A stretch of DNA of 64,000 nucleotides, taken from positions 42,197,893 to 42,261,892 of the forward strand of contig OU015492.1 in assembly GCA_907164885.2 (NCBI GenBank), written 5' to 3'. This DNA is from Dolomedes plantarius (lineage: Eukaryota; Arthropoda; Arachnida; Araneae; Dolomedidae). The position numbers and the translations under genes were made by a program. Below the pieces are notes generated by a model. That model was not told the DNA's origin. It saw only the letters and a program-made list of their open reading frames with translations, and made no database searches. Below are positions 12,228-23,714 of this stretch, piece by piece; position 1 is the stretch's first letter; the number at the start of each line of letters is the position of its first letter.

Positions 12228-12230
<3 letters not shown>
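10763..12230 (-). mobile_element. Mariner-type transposon with 96-bp inverted repeats
   Basis: 1468-bp element flanked by TA (10761-10762, 12231-12232). The termini begin CAGGGTGTCCCATAATGATT on both sides. The inverted repeats extend for 96 bp (10763-10858 and 12135-12230) with only a handful of differences. It encodes one transposase reading frame on the minus strand, broken only by stop codons. It separates block Y from the Helitron that follows. Confidence 0.92.
10975..12120 (-). pseudogene. Mariner-type DDD transposase, two in-frame stops
   Basis: One continuous minus-strand frame from ATG 12120 to stop 10975, about 381 codons, interrupted by a TAG at 11791-11793 and a TAA near 11612, with no frameshift. 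N-terminal helix-turn-helix region: YTNKELAEMHLVYGQADCK (about residues 27-45), followed by a GRPRVTR hook. Catalytic residues: Asp in HSDESYF, Asp in QHDGPPPH, Asp in SLDFFLW. The last two are separated by about 41 residues by my count, matching the DD41D (rosa-like) grouping rather than classical DD34D mariner. The long perfect frame and near-identical inverted repeats imply recent inactivation. Confidence 0.9.
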
Positions 12231-12271
<41 letters not shown>

Positions 12272-12797
12272 CAGTTCCGTAACTGACGGACTCACTGACT
12301 CGCTGACATACAACACACAGACCAAACCGCTGGACCTAAAGGGCTGAAATTTTGCATGGCAATTCTTCTTATGGTGTAGAGGTGCACTAAGAAAGATTTT
12401 TCAAAAATTATTCTTAGATATTCTTAAATTAAATTTTTAAGCTGTTTTTGTGACTTTTTTTAAGTTTCCATTTAAAATAATAAATTGAAGGTTATAAAAT
12501 TTATATCACGAGAAAGATCATAAAAATTCCTTTAAAATGAAATCTTTTTCGAATCTTTACCTCGATTTTCTGATTTTTGGTGAATTTTTAAAAATTATTT
12601 TTTAGAATTTAATATATTAAATGCCGATCACGTGATTTCTTTTTCTGGTACTTTAAATAAATTTATCGTCATGTGCATAACAACTAAAAAGACAAAAAAA
12701 TATTTTTTCTTTCTAATGCAGCAGACGATTGGATATTATCCAAAAAAAAAATAAATATCCATTACGATTTTTATATATATATATATATAGAGAGAGA

Positions 12798-14067
12798 GAG
12801 ATGGAGTACAAAATAATACGAACACCTGTGAAAAAGTATGAAGTATTTCACAACTGCAGTACAGCCGCGCCACCTGCAACAGAAGTCTGCCACCTAGTGA
12901 GCGTGAAGAGGAAGGTATCAGTCTCTCAACAGCAGTCACCTACGTTGCATGCTTCTATCGAACTGTCTGTGATAAGTTGAAATGTCAGACCTGTCAGATT
13001 TCCAAAGAGGAGTGATAGTTGGAGCGCGTTTAAGTGGAGCATGGGTTACGGAAACAGCAAACCTTTTTGGGGTTTGCAAAGGAGTACGGTATCAGCCGTT
13101 ATGACAGAGTACACGAAAGAGGGTAAGACCACGTCTTCAAAGCACAACAATGGCCGAAAGTCCAAGGTTGCTGATAGGGATAGACGGGTCTTGAAGCGCA
13201 CAGTAGCCCGAAAGCACAAGCAATCGTTATCCGAGATAACATCCGAAATGAACAGTCATCTCCAGGACCCCTTTTCAACAAAAACTGTCAAAAGGGAATT
13301 TCATGCTGCGAACATTTATGGGAGAGTGGCAATTCGTAAACCCTTGGTGACAGCAACTCATGCTTTCAAGCAACGCCAATGGTGCAGAGATCACAAAGGC
13401 TGGTCCCCACAGCAGTGGCAATGGATAATATGGTCAGATGAATCGTAATTCACCCTATTTCAGACGACCGGATGCGTTTAAGTCTGGAGAACGCCCAAAG
13501 AAGCGTTTTATCCTGAATGCCTCTTGCCGACTGTGAAGCATGGGGATGGATCCATTATGGTATGGGGTGCGATATCTTGACGCGGTATTCGGCCACTTGT
13601 TATTCTGCATGGGAGGATCAAATCGAATCACTATCTAAGCGTTCTAGGGGATCATGTCCATCCTTTTGTCCAGACTGTATTCCCTGGAGAGCGACCGCTT
13701 TTTCAAGACGACAACGCCCCTATCCACACTGCTAGGTGTGTTCAAGAATGGTTCGAAGAGCATGACGATGCAGTTGAACATCTCGCCTGGTCCCCTCAAT
13801 CTCCGGACTTGAATATTATTGAACGTTTATGGCAATATTTGGAGTCCAAACTTCGTTCCCGATTCCCACCTCCATCCAGACTTTCGGAATTAGCGACCGC
13901 TCTGCAGGAGGAATGGCTTAATATTCCTTTAAATATTGTCCATGACCTTTATACATCTATCCCACGTCGCATTAAATTTGTACTTCAGTCAAAGGGTGGT
14001 CCAACCCCCTATTAATAAAGATTTTCCATTATTTCACAGGTGTTCGTATTATTTTGTCCACCATCTG
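12798..14067 (+). mobile_element. Tc1-type transposon nested in a Helitron
   Basis: Inverted repeats read AATACGAACACCTGTGAAA on the left and TTTCACAGGTGTTCGTATT on the right; the right end closes with CCACCATCTG and TA (14068-14069). The left TA is lost in a (GA)n tract (12788-12800). It interrupts Helitron copy A, so it is younger than that Helitron. Confidence 0.85.
12982..14015 (+). pseudogene. Tc1 transposase (DD34E), frameshift and three stops
   Basis: Starts ATG 12982 (MSDLSDFQRG, a paired-like helix-turn-helix N-terminus). A 2-bp gain near 13083 shifts the frame. It then reads through GKTTSSKHNNGRKSKVADRD and a second HTH to the DDE domain. First Asp is in WSDES (about 13436-13446), followed by a TAA. 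Further stops lie near 13489 and 13578. Second Asp is in FQDDNAPIH, and Glu is in SPDLNIIERLW (from 13809). The C-terminus ends PTPY at 14015. Length matches a typical Tc1 transposase of about 340 residues. Confidence 0.9.
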
Positions 14068-14128
14068 TATTTATTTATTTATTTATTTATTTATTTACAT
14101 CAATTGTATACATTGATCGTCGCATTTA

Positions 14129-14934
<806 letters not shown>

Positions 14935-15123
14935 ACAGGGTTCGAGTCGAGGCGGAACGCGAGGTGGAAGAAGATAAACTAGAACACAAATGTGCTGCCA
15001 ACTGTTCAGAAAATATGTCAGAAGAACTATTGCACAAAAAACGCATGTGTCTTTTGATCGCGTAGGTATTTACATAGAGCGTCCGATATTTTCCCGTATG
15101 TTGATTTGTCAAGATGTATATCG

Positions 15124-15257
15124 AGGGAAAATATTAAAGTTTTTATCAGGAATCAAAAAAAATTTAAATTTTGATTCCTGATAAAATTTAAATTTCATTT
15201 CTACAATATTTCCTTAACTTTTTAAGGAAATATTGTAGGAATTTAATATTTTTTTCC
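15124..15257. repeat. Two adjacent perfect hairpins inside an outer inverted repeat
   Basis: Hairpin 1 has arms TTTTATCAGGAATCAAAA (15141-15158) and its exact complement (15169-15186). Hairpin 2 has arms CTACAATATTTCCTTAA (15201-15217) and its exact complement (15222-15238) with a 4-nt loop. Outer arms of lower quality (GGGAAAATATTAAA at 15125 and TTTAATATTTTTTTCC at 15242) enclose both. Confidence 0.85.
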
Positions 15258-15789
15258 TGACGGACAGTAAATGTCCGCCTTTTAGAGCGATAATTTTTGC
15301 AGCGTCCCATTCGTTACGATGTTTTTTATAAAATTTTAAATTATTTTAAAGCAAAAAACAGTATTTTATATTAGAAAAAAGCAAAAGCAAAGAGAGGGAA
15401 ATATCAGCGTGACGATGCAAACAAGCAATCACGAGAATTGAATTGTTGCCAGTTTTTCAAATATAAACTAATAATATAACCGCCAAAAAGCATTAAGGAT
15501 GCTGCAAAAACATTATTGAAACTTCAAATTAGAAAAAAACTAAATTTAAGTGTTGAAAATGAGCAAATTATTGCAATTTTAGGACAACTTCCGGTTTGAT
15601 TTTGAATCAAACGATATGTTTTATAATGGCTATAAAATTTCTTCTAAATCACGTATAGAAAAAAGAAAAGCAGGTTTGGAAAGAGAGGGGTCTTAAATAT
15701 AAGAAACACAAATAAAAAAATTTGATCAATTGTCGAAAATCGATGTTTTTAACGTAGTCGGTCACGTTAATATCACATTGAAATAACAA

Positions 15790-15875
15790 ATATTTTTTTT
15801 ACGAGTAAGCCTTATTAGGGGCCGAATACCCCGTACGAAAAGCGAGGGTAGCGAGCCTAGGGGCGAAGCCTCTAG
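15790..15875 (+). mobile_element. Helitron-like 3' terminus
   Basis: Ends AGGGTAGCGAGCCTAGGGGC followed by GAAGCCTCTAG and T, nearly the same 35 bp that close the element at 6427-7213. The 5' boundary is not identified. The hairpin region at 15124-15257 may belong to the same element. Confidence 0.5.
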
Positions 15876-15920
15876 TGTTAATAATAATAATATTATTTGA
15901 GTTATACAAATAGAGATACT

Positions 15921-17142
15921 ATTAATTTGAAGCAGTTGAGAAACAAAAGGGTATATCGCTCTGAAAAATTGTCATTGATATTTTATATTTTAAGTAGCAT
16001 TCGTTGGTACTTACTCATAAAATACAAAACAAAAATGACTGGAAAGTTTCTTTAAAAAATAGGAAAACAAATGGAGCTCATTTGTTTAAGGAATTTTTAT
16101 ATTCCAGCTATAAATATCTCCTTATATTACATGAATAAATTCAGTATAACACGAGAGGCAATTCCCCTACCCCAACCCATTTCCCCTAGGAATAGACAGA
16201 ATGGGAGGAAGAAGTCGCTCAAGGATGTAAAGGAAAATGTTCGGACCTAATGTCTATTTTCAAAAAAAGGGAATAGTTGATACTTTTATTCCAATGAAAA
16301 TCTTTTTCGTAAGTAATCACCTACTTATTATAGGCGATTGAGAAACCGAGTGAGATACATGAATATATGCAGAAATTTCTCCGAAGCAAAAAACAATACT
16401 CACGCGGGTACGCGGGTATGTAAAGGAAGATGTTTAGAGCCAATGTCTATTTAAAAATAATAGGGAATTCATTTAAGTTTACATTCCTGTGAAAACGTTT
16501 CTCATAAGTAATCACCTATTTATTATAAGTGCGTGAGAAACCGAGAGACGTAAATTTCAGCAGAAATTTCTCCGCGGCAGAAAACAATAAACAAGAAAAA
16601 CTATTACCGAGACCTGTTGGATGAGAAAGAAATAATGAAACCTTGACAAATATCGTTTCTTCTGAGGTCCTAACTTTACAAAATAAGTGGCGTCACTGAA
16701 TTCATTTAAATGGGACAGACTGGGCCTCGGAAAATTCTCGTTTCTCTTTCAGACTATACGTACGTTGTTCTTTTTCTTCTTTCCGTAGCACTGTATTTCT
16801 GATCGAAATGTAAATGGTTTATTCTAACAGAAATCTTTTTACTTTCTCCCAGCCGTAGCTAAGCTTTACAGTCGAGTCAAAATTCGCTATTGAGAATTCC
16901 ATAAGAGAAACGGGCATTTTAGGGTCCTAAGAACTCGAAGTTGAGTATAGTTTGCTCTTGACATGGAACGGTTTGTTTAAAGTAAAGTAAACTAAATTCA
17001 ATACAATTTTACGATTCGTAGATGAGAATCTTTTTAATGATAATAATATTAAAAACAAGAGAAATACACTATCGATTGACAATAAAAAAATTTAGCACTA
17101 TGTATGAATTTTAAAGATCAGTCAATATTTTAAGTATCACTG
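15921..17142 (+). repeat. Duplicated block X, copy 2
   Basis: Second direct copy of 9531-10583. It is longer because an internal segment is tandemly duplicated (16224-16594). Block Y does not follow here. Confidence 0.85.
16224..16594 (+). repeat. Internal tandem duplication in block X copy 2 (period about 190 bp)
   Basis: Two units, 16224-16410 and 16417-16594, each running from GGATGTAAAGGAA / GTATGTAAAGGAA through GTAAGTAATCACCTA and GAAACCGAG to GCAGAAATTTCTCCG and AAACAATA. Block X copy 1 has a single unit (about 9878-10050). Confidence 0.8.
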
Positions 17143-17687
17143 GAGAATAAAATAATTCCGGGCAGCTTAAATGGGGTAAATAGGGGATGAATAAAAGGGG
17201 ATGAACGAAATATTATATAAAGCTCGTATTAGGATAAATTTAAAGTAAATAACTTGTCACATTTTAAATTTAAAAAAATTGCAAATTGAAAGAAATGTAT
17301 CATAACAAAAGAGATTTATCCTGGTTTTATTGAAACTGTATACATTTTTAAAAACTCTAACTGTATAATAAATTACTTTTATGTTTATAAAAAATTAGTT
17401 CATCCTATATCTCATATATCATCATATATTTTATCATATTTGTTCATCGTATATCTGTCATCCTACATCCGCCAGTCATTCCTAACTGGCGTGCAGCGGC
17501 ACTTTAGGGAGCCTCAAAATCAACAAGGGAGACCTTAATATTATTTTTTGTTTGGTGATAAACAAAAAAAACATATTAGTAGAGAAAATAAATATATAAT
17601 AAGTTGATATCAAACATTTGACATTCAAAAATAAATTGAAGTTCTCCCATTAATAAAAAAAAAGTCTTCACCTTCCCAAATTCACAA
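17143..17687. other. Non-coding AT-rich stretch
   Basis: Contains a short series of TCATATAT/TCATCCTA-like units near 17400-17470; otherwise nothing recognised. Confidence 0.5.
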
Positions 17688-17712
17688 ATATATATATATA
17701 TATATATGTGTG

Positions 17713-17751
<39 letters not shown>

Positions 17752-17786
17752 ATGTGAATATATATATATATATATATGTATATGTG

Positions 17787-17874
<88 letters not shown>

Positions 17875-17959
17875 TATATGTATATATATATATGTATGTA
17901 TATATGTATATATATATGTATGCATATATGTATATATATATGTATGTATATATGTATAC

Positions 17960-18027
<68 letters not shown>

Positions 18028-18060
18028 ATATATATATATGTGTGTATGTATAAGTATATA
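17688..18060. repeat. Long complex (TA)n/(TATG)n microsatellite
   Basis: About 370 bp of TA with interspersed ATGTATGT, GTATATGCATATATG and similar units. All IYIY-type peptides here are artefacts. Confidence 0.95.
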
Positions 18061-18961
18061 TTCCCCATCAAATAAAATTTCTGTTCTCTTTGATAAAAAT
18101 AAATATATAAAGTTCAGCAAAATATAGTCCACTACTTGTCATATAAAAATTGCTAGAATGTCAATGGGTAAACTTAGAAAACCCGATGACATCTTTTATA
18201 AATATTGAGCGCGAGAAATCAGAAACAAAGAGTCCGGTATAAATAAACGGTTGGTATTTTAAAGGGAAATAAAATGAGGTGAAAACAAAAGCACAACTCC
18301 GTTTCAAAAGGAATCGAGAACTCTCTCCATGACTGGGTATTTGAAATTTAAATGAGTTCGGAGGCTCCATTCATTTAATAAAGTTAGTAGCTCACGGAAT
18401 GGAACTTATTCCATATTTCTTCCCTTTCCATCTTTCATAACTGAGTCCTGAATGACAATCTTTGGAAGATTTCCTTTTCAAGATAATACCTCTCGATTGT
18501 CATTTAGATAGCTAATTACGTTTAGCGACAATTTCATGGGAATTTGACATATATATATATACATACATATATATATTTATTTTTGTGAACTCGTCAAGGA
18601 GAGTTATTTTTAACTCATTACGTTCTGTCAATTTCAGGACGCTCTTTCATTCAAATGGAAAATAGTTTGCCTGATTTATTTTCCAAGGTAAGAAATCTGA
18701 CATCAATAGAAATATTATGGGTGTATATAAATGCAGGATAGTATAAATTATGTGCGACTAATTAATATGCAGCATAGATAAAGAACTTTCTCTTGATTGC
18801 TTTTCATGTCTGTAATGGCATGAAAATGCTTGTGAAGACAAACCGGTCAAAAAACGTGTGAAAATGAACTAAATATAACTGATGAAATGAAGCTTGGAAG
18901 TGATTATCTCAAACATTTAATGCATCTAAAAAAACAGGAAATTGATGTTTAACTTATGAAA
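18061..18961. other. Non-coding stretch, nothing recognised
   Basis: No supported ORF or repeat apart from a short TA microsatellite at 18549-18577. Confidence 0.5.
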
Positions 18962-18965
18962 TTAA

Positions 18966-19837
18966 GCCTACTGTGTACTAACCCTTATTGGATTCGCTCG
19001 CCCCAATGTTAACCTATGGAGAAAATTTGTCCAAGGATTGCTAACATGGATTAAAAGATTTGTTTTTAAATTGTATCCCATAATAGTGAAAGAAATTTTA
19101 CACCTTGGCCATTTACATTTTTTGTTTTTTAAAATAAATGCAAATAATATTTTAAAATTTTAATTATTCGGAGAAAAAATCTGGTATAGTGTGTTTAAAC
19201 GCTCATACATTTCATTGGTAGACGAAATTTAAAAATGAATCATGTTGCAAGGTGCAGAAAAATTCAGCCTATCTCAAAATTCCATTTTAATTGGATTATC
19301 AGTATTTTCCAGGCTTTTATTAACTCGCTTTCTTGTTTGTTTGTGTGTGTGTTTGTGTGTTTGTGTGTTTGTCTAGTACAAATCTTGCAATCGATTTTTA
19401 ATTAACTTCCCGATTAGCAAGACATTGGATAATTTTAGAATAGCTCAGAACACAATGACAATGCATTTTTTTATACTTTTAGCCATCTTTAAGCAGAATT
19501 GAATTAACTTTCAGTTATTTTCATTTAATTTTGTTTTGTAGACTGGTGTATCCATCTATCGGCCGAAACGGGAACGAAAAGTTAAACGAAAATTAACTTC
19601 CAATTAACTTCATTTTCTTTCAAGTTGACGGGATAACTCAGAAAAAAAAAATTTTTTAAGTATTTATTAATACATAGAAATGTCAAATTTATATGATTCA
19701 ACATAAAATTTAAAAATATGGTATATTAAAAGTTCTTTTTATCTTGTAATTATTATGTATCTGTAAATAGTAGCCAAATTTTCTCCATAGGTTAACATTG
19801 AGATGAGCGAATCCAATAGGGTTAGCAAAGAGCAGCC
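18966..19837. mobile_element. TTAA-flanked non-autonomous transposon (piggyBac- or Kolobok-like)
   Basis: 872 bp between TTAA at 18962-18965 and TTAA at 19838-19841. The termini are inverted repeats of about 80 bp: the left contains ACTAACCCTTATTGGATTCG and ATGTTAACCTATGGAGAAAA, and the right is their complement. A third terminus occurs at 62371-62430. The interior (19315-19775) matches, in reverse orientation, the tandem units at 43891-44756. No transposase is encoded. TTAA target and a GGCT start leave piggyBac or Kolobok open. Confidence 0.75.
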
Positions 19838-20291
19838 TTAAGAAATTATCGTGGCTTTGCCTTAGACTTAATCATACTCCAAAGTGCAATTCCTGTAACG
19901 GGGTGTTGAAAATTCAGGTAATGTTCTGATAAATCAACCAGTAATTCCTCGAAAAAAGAAAAAAATCATCAGGAGATTGTTCAAATTGCATCCAGAGCGT
20001 TGCGTTACGTTATGTTAAAATTCGTTTTGCTTCATTTGCTCTCTTCATGATAGTTTGGATACAGTAGGAATGATACGCTAAATTTAAAATTTGTGTGTGT
20101 TTTTATTGATCTAATAACAGCGCGTGTGTGCCACCATAGTGGAAACGGTTCGCCATTTTGTCCCACGTTAGATTGGCGACATTTTTAAAAAAATGTTGCC
20201 AAGGAGTAACCTTCATCAACTGCCTTCTTAACTAAACTATTTTTCCCCACAATATCGCAAAGACTAAATAACAAGCATTTTTTCAGTGATT
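19838..20291. other. Non-coding stretch
   Basis: Contains a GCGACATTTTT / AAAAATGTTGC hairpin at about 20172-20198. Sequence just before 20292 may be decayed LINE but is not readable. Confidence 0.4.
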
Positions 20292-20574
20292 TTCACTTAA
20301 CTAAATTTCTCACTGGCCATGGCAATTTCAATTGCTATACCAAGAAATTTGGATTATCGGACACTGATCTGTGCTGGTCGGAGTTCAAAATGTCGAACAC
20401 TTGCTTTTTGACTGCTCCAAACTTACTGAAGGGAGAGGGAATGTTGTTGTGGAATTAGATTCCTGTAACATTAAGTTTCCTCCTCCGCTTCATGTTTTGG
20501 TCGACCACAAAATGCCTTTTTCTCCTTCTGTAATTTTATTGCCTTCAGTTTGCGCTTGCTGCTTCAGTTTTTAA
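20292..20574 (+). pseudogene. LINE ORF2 C-terminal fragment (post-RT region with Cys/His motif)
   Basis: Frame 1 reads FHLTKFLTGHGNFNCYTKKF then GLSDTDLC. A shift near 20370 leads to GVQNVEHLLFDCSKL. The order LTGHG ... C ... EHLLFDC is the conserved C-terminal region of I/R1/Jockey-type LINE ORF2 proteins, downstream of the reverse transcriptase. No RT precedes it, so it is a truncated 3' copy. The sequence after it ends in a minisatellite (20604-20701), a common form of LINE 3' tail. Confidence 0.68.
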
Positions 20575-20603
20575 TTAGTCTTGTTTGTATATTTGTTTTT
20601 GCA

Positions 20604-20701
20604 TTGTTTTTATCTGTTGTTTTTATCTTTGTTTTTATCTGTTGTTTTTATCTTTGTTTTTATCTGTTGTTTTTATCTTTATTTTTATCTGTTGTTTCTA
20701 T
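20604..20701. repeat. Minisatellite, unit about 26 bp
   Basis: About 3.7 units of GTTTTTATCTGTTGTTTTTA followed by TCTTT, the last one diverged. Probably the 3' tail of the LINE fragment. Confidence 0.85.
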
Positions 20702-21531
20702 GTACTTACCTCTGTAAGCCTTGTTCTGTATTTCGTGGTGCACAAAGACTGCCTTATTAATTAAAAAATGGGGGAGGATTGCCTTTTCTGAATTAGCACC
20801 GAAATTTTTAAATTTGTCAAAGAGAAATTCCAGGAAATTGTATTGTCGTAGAAGCGAAATAAACAAAGCAGTTAGATGTATTAACTTTTCTTATCCTTGG
20901 ATGATTTATGTACCTCTGGTTATTTCACAATATGTAGGAAAATGATATAGGAATAGGCCATCATAAAAGAAAGTTCTATGGGACCAAGCACTAAATCTTT
21001 CCTGTAAGTATTATTTCGATGTAAAATAAACGACACTAAAAGCAGTAATGCAATGGATTTTTTTATCCTAAAAACGAGACAGAACAAACCAGACAGGTGG
21101 GTTTACTCTTCATATCCTAGATTGGTTTTTCTACCTAAGGGTTTTTTAACAATACGCAAAAGTATAGTATGAGAATAGACTAAAAAGAAACTCTATGTGA
21201 TCAAACTCAAGAGTTCCTTATGTAAAATTTACCTCGGTGAATAAATAAACAATAAAGAAAGAATAAATTCAAGAAAATCTCTTTGCTATAAAAATATAGT
21301 AAAAGAAAACAGTTAAATGTGTTTACTTTTCATTTTTTTATTGCCATCTCTACCTAAGGATTGTCCAAGTAAGAAAATGAAGTGAATATAGGCTGTCATA
21401 AGAAAGCCCAATGAAGTGACACTCTTCAAAGCCCTTGGCTTTGAAATAAAAAATTTTGCTTTGATGTATTAGTAAAATCATACCAAAATCGGAAATTTAA
21501 AAACAATTGCTATAAAAGAAAAAGGAGTTAG
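20702..21531. other. Non-coding AT-rich stretch
   Basis: No supported gene. Two short ORFs around 20720-20945 are on opposite strands of the same DNA and have no recognisable domain. Confidence 0.5.
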
Positions 21532-21700
21532 AGTTTGTTCACATAGAATCCGTCAGCTTCAGCTTTATCCGTATTGAAATATATTTTACCAATTACAAAC
21601 CTTCAAACGATTAGCCTCGAAATTCTTAAGGCTTGTGATTGGTTTAAAATATGTCATTACGAGTAACGCTGACGCTGACGGATTCTATGTGAACAGGCCC
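21532..21700. mobile_element. Palindromic MITE of the GGGCCTGTTCACATAG family, diverged
   Basis: Left arm TTTGTTCACATAGAATCCGT, right arm (complement) CCTGTTCACATAGAATCCGT, followed by TCAGC-type repeats and a CCAATCAC-like centre. Same family as 31738-31923 and 45993-46706. No clean target duplication remains. Confidence 0.7.
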
Positions 21701-22051
21701 GAAGATGCATTACTTTTTCAGATTTTTTTTTACTTCACTATATAAGGTTTTAATAATTTTTTTGGTGTAGTACATTATATTTCAGTATAGTTTATAATAA
21801 AGAGTTCGACAATTGTTTGAAAACATTAATATAAAAAGAACTAAAAATCATATATGATTTCGAAATGATTTTATTGCATTTGATTTTCCATTTAACAAAA
21901 GAATTAATATCCTATATTTTTTTATATATTGCTTAATGCGTCGGAATCTCCATAACCGTATGCTGAAAACAATCAACTAAAACTACGATTTAATAGAAGA
22001 TTTTTCCAAAGTTAGTGACAGAATGCAAGGATTCGACACAGAATTTTTTAA

Positions 22052-22218
22052 CGTAGGATTACGTACCTCAATAACGGTCCATCGGAGAGAAAAAAAATTG
22101 TCCTGCGTCGCGTGTTATAACTTTTGGCAGCGCGCCAAACCCAGTAACAGTAAACAGTTAAACAGAAAAGTACCAAACTGTGTCAAAAAAGAGGTGAGCA
22201 ACGATAAGTAATCCTACA
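22052..22218. mobile_element. TTAA-flanked MITE (CGTAGGATTAC termini)
   Basis: 167 bp between TTAA at 22048-22051 and at 22219-22222. Termini CGTAGGATTACGTA and AAGTAATCCTACA are inverted. No ORF of its own. Confidence 0.65.
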
Positions 22219-22531
22219 TTAATAACCCGAGGCAATTTCGTTAGAAGAGACTACCTGAATTATTTTTTAGGGGGGAGGCTAATGAGGAGGCAGTTTAACT
22301 CGAACATTTCCTTAAAACTTCAGAAATTGTTGACTTCTTTCTATCTGGAAGCAACATACAGGCGAGTCAACTTTACTCTCTTGGTTCCACCTCAATTTTG
22401 CGCGAGCACCCCCAAGAAGCGACATCTGGAGGGCTTGCACATTCCCCCACCCACTGATATCTTGGAAGGACTTTGCGGAGTATGGATTCTACGTGCCCAT
22501 ATCCGTCCTAGACACTACGGTATTTAATGGT

Positions 22532-22605
22532 GTTCCTCGGGTTCCGAACTGAGCACTTCCAGTCCGAAGCCCAACGCGCTACAACTCGATTACATCGGGC
22601 CCTTT
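22532..22605 (-). mobile_element. tRNA-derived SINE head
   Basis: The minus strand reads GATGTAATCGAGTTGTAGCG, CGTTGGGCTTCGGACTGGAA, GTGCTCAGTTCGGAACCCGA. Box B is close to the GTTCGAACCC pattern. It shares TAGCGC.TTGGGCTTCGG and GGTGCTCA with the SINE at 41741. It does not fold as an intact tRNA. Confidence 0.6.
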
Positions 22606-22964
22606 GATAAATGTCGAAAAAACGAGCAGTTGTTATTAGAATTACGAAATAAATTTCATTGCACAGTTAGAGGAATATCAAATATTCTTTGATGATCTGT
22701 CCTTTGAAATGTAAGTAGTATCTCAATTGGAAACCCGCTGAAAATGAAGCAGATTCTTTGAAGAAAACAAGTAAAATCTTAAATCAAATTCCTTTAAAGA
22801 AAAGGGGGGGACTAAGCATATTACTTTAAATGAACATAATTAAGAAGAAGAATCTTCGCTTCTGTTTTAATATTTTCCCAGAATCAGTGATCATTTTCTG
22901 ATACGGGAAACACAAAATGGTTTTTAAATTCAGTTTTGTATTTTGTAAAATGGTGGCCTACCTT

Positions 22965-23160
22965 AAGAGAAGTAGAATGGGGAAGAAGACTGAAGGAACA
23001 AAAAAACTAAAATAAAAGAAGCCCAATTATTTACATAATTGGACGAAAAAGTGGTTAATAAAATTTAGTAAGTCAAGTGCGGTAATAAAAGTCAGTATGC
23101 GAGTATAAAAGTCACTAAGGCAGTATTATGCACTTTACATTTGCTTTCCACAGCGGAGGG
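22965..23160 (+). repeat. Dispersed repeat copy (matches 28860-29045)
   Basis: Shared in order: AGAA..CTAAAATA, AATTATTTACA.AATTGGA, GTGG.TAATAAA, GGTAATAAAAGTCAGTA, GTATAAAAGTCACT and AGGCAGTAT.A. Unclassified, non-coding. Confidence 0.65.
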
Positions 23161-23714
23161 AGCTGCAATATTTTCGATTCAAAGCATATACTCTGTTTAA
23201 CCTTTCTCCATATAGGAAGGAGGCTCTTGTAAAGAAGTGGGTACCCCTTTTGACGAGGTCGATAAATGCGTCTGGCGGACAAAACAAAAACGTAAATCCT
23301 AAGAATTCATAAGTATAATTTATTTGGCGAGATCCTCGTTTATAAAATAAATGTTATAACTGAAAGTACTTGGTTGAAATGTCATATGCTAGCAAGGTTC
23401 TAATTTAAGCAATATGCAGCATTATAAACTCATTTTTGCATAAGATATTTAATTATACAGTTTTTGATTCTTTGTCAGAGTTTTACAGTTTTGTTCTTGT
23501 GAAGTTCAGTGTTGTCAATTTTGAAAACTTTTCCCGCCAAGGTTTCCCGCTTCTCTGTATTACCAGGAAGGATATAGGAACAAAGGAAATATGAATAATA
23601 AATATAAATGGAGGAATATAAGAAAATACGGTACGGCTTCAATATAGGATCTCATTGGTGATATTTTTTATTGGCGACTTTTTACATTTGTTTATTTCGG
23701 ATTTGGATTTAACC
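23161..23714. other. Non-coding stretch before the Merlin relic
   Basis: Nothing recognised; may hold the 5' end of the Merlin element, but no inverted terminus was found. Confidence 0.4.

Larger units (their letters stand above)
12231..14128 (+). mobile_element. Helitron (non-autonomous) copy A, interrupted by Tc1
   Basis: The 5' part, 12231-12797, opens with a TA tract, ACAGTTCCGTAACTGACGG, CTGA repeats and AAACCGCTGGACCTAAAGGG. The 3' part resumes after the Tc1 insertion at 14068-14128 (TTTA repeats, then CAATTGTATACATTGATCGT). The order of landmarks matches the complete copy at 52544-53356. The end of this copy is missing because copy B begins inside it. Confidence 0.75.

Noticed and set aside
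20604..20701. CRISPR-like regular repeat
   Set aside because: Units are contiguous without spacers; a minisatellite in a eukaryotic sequence.
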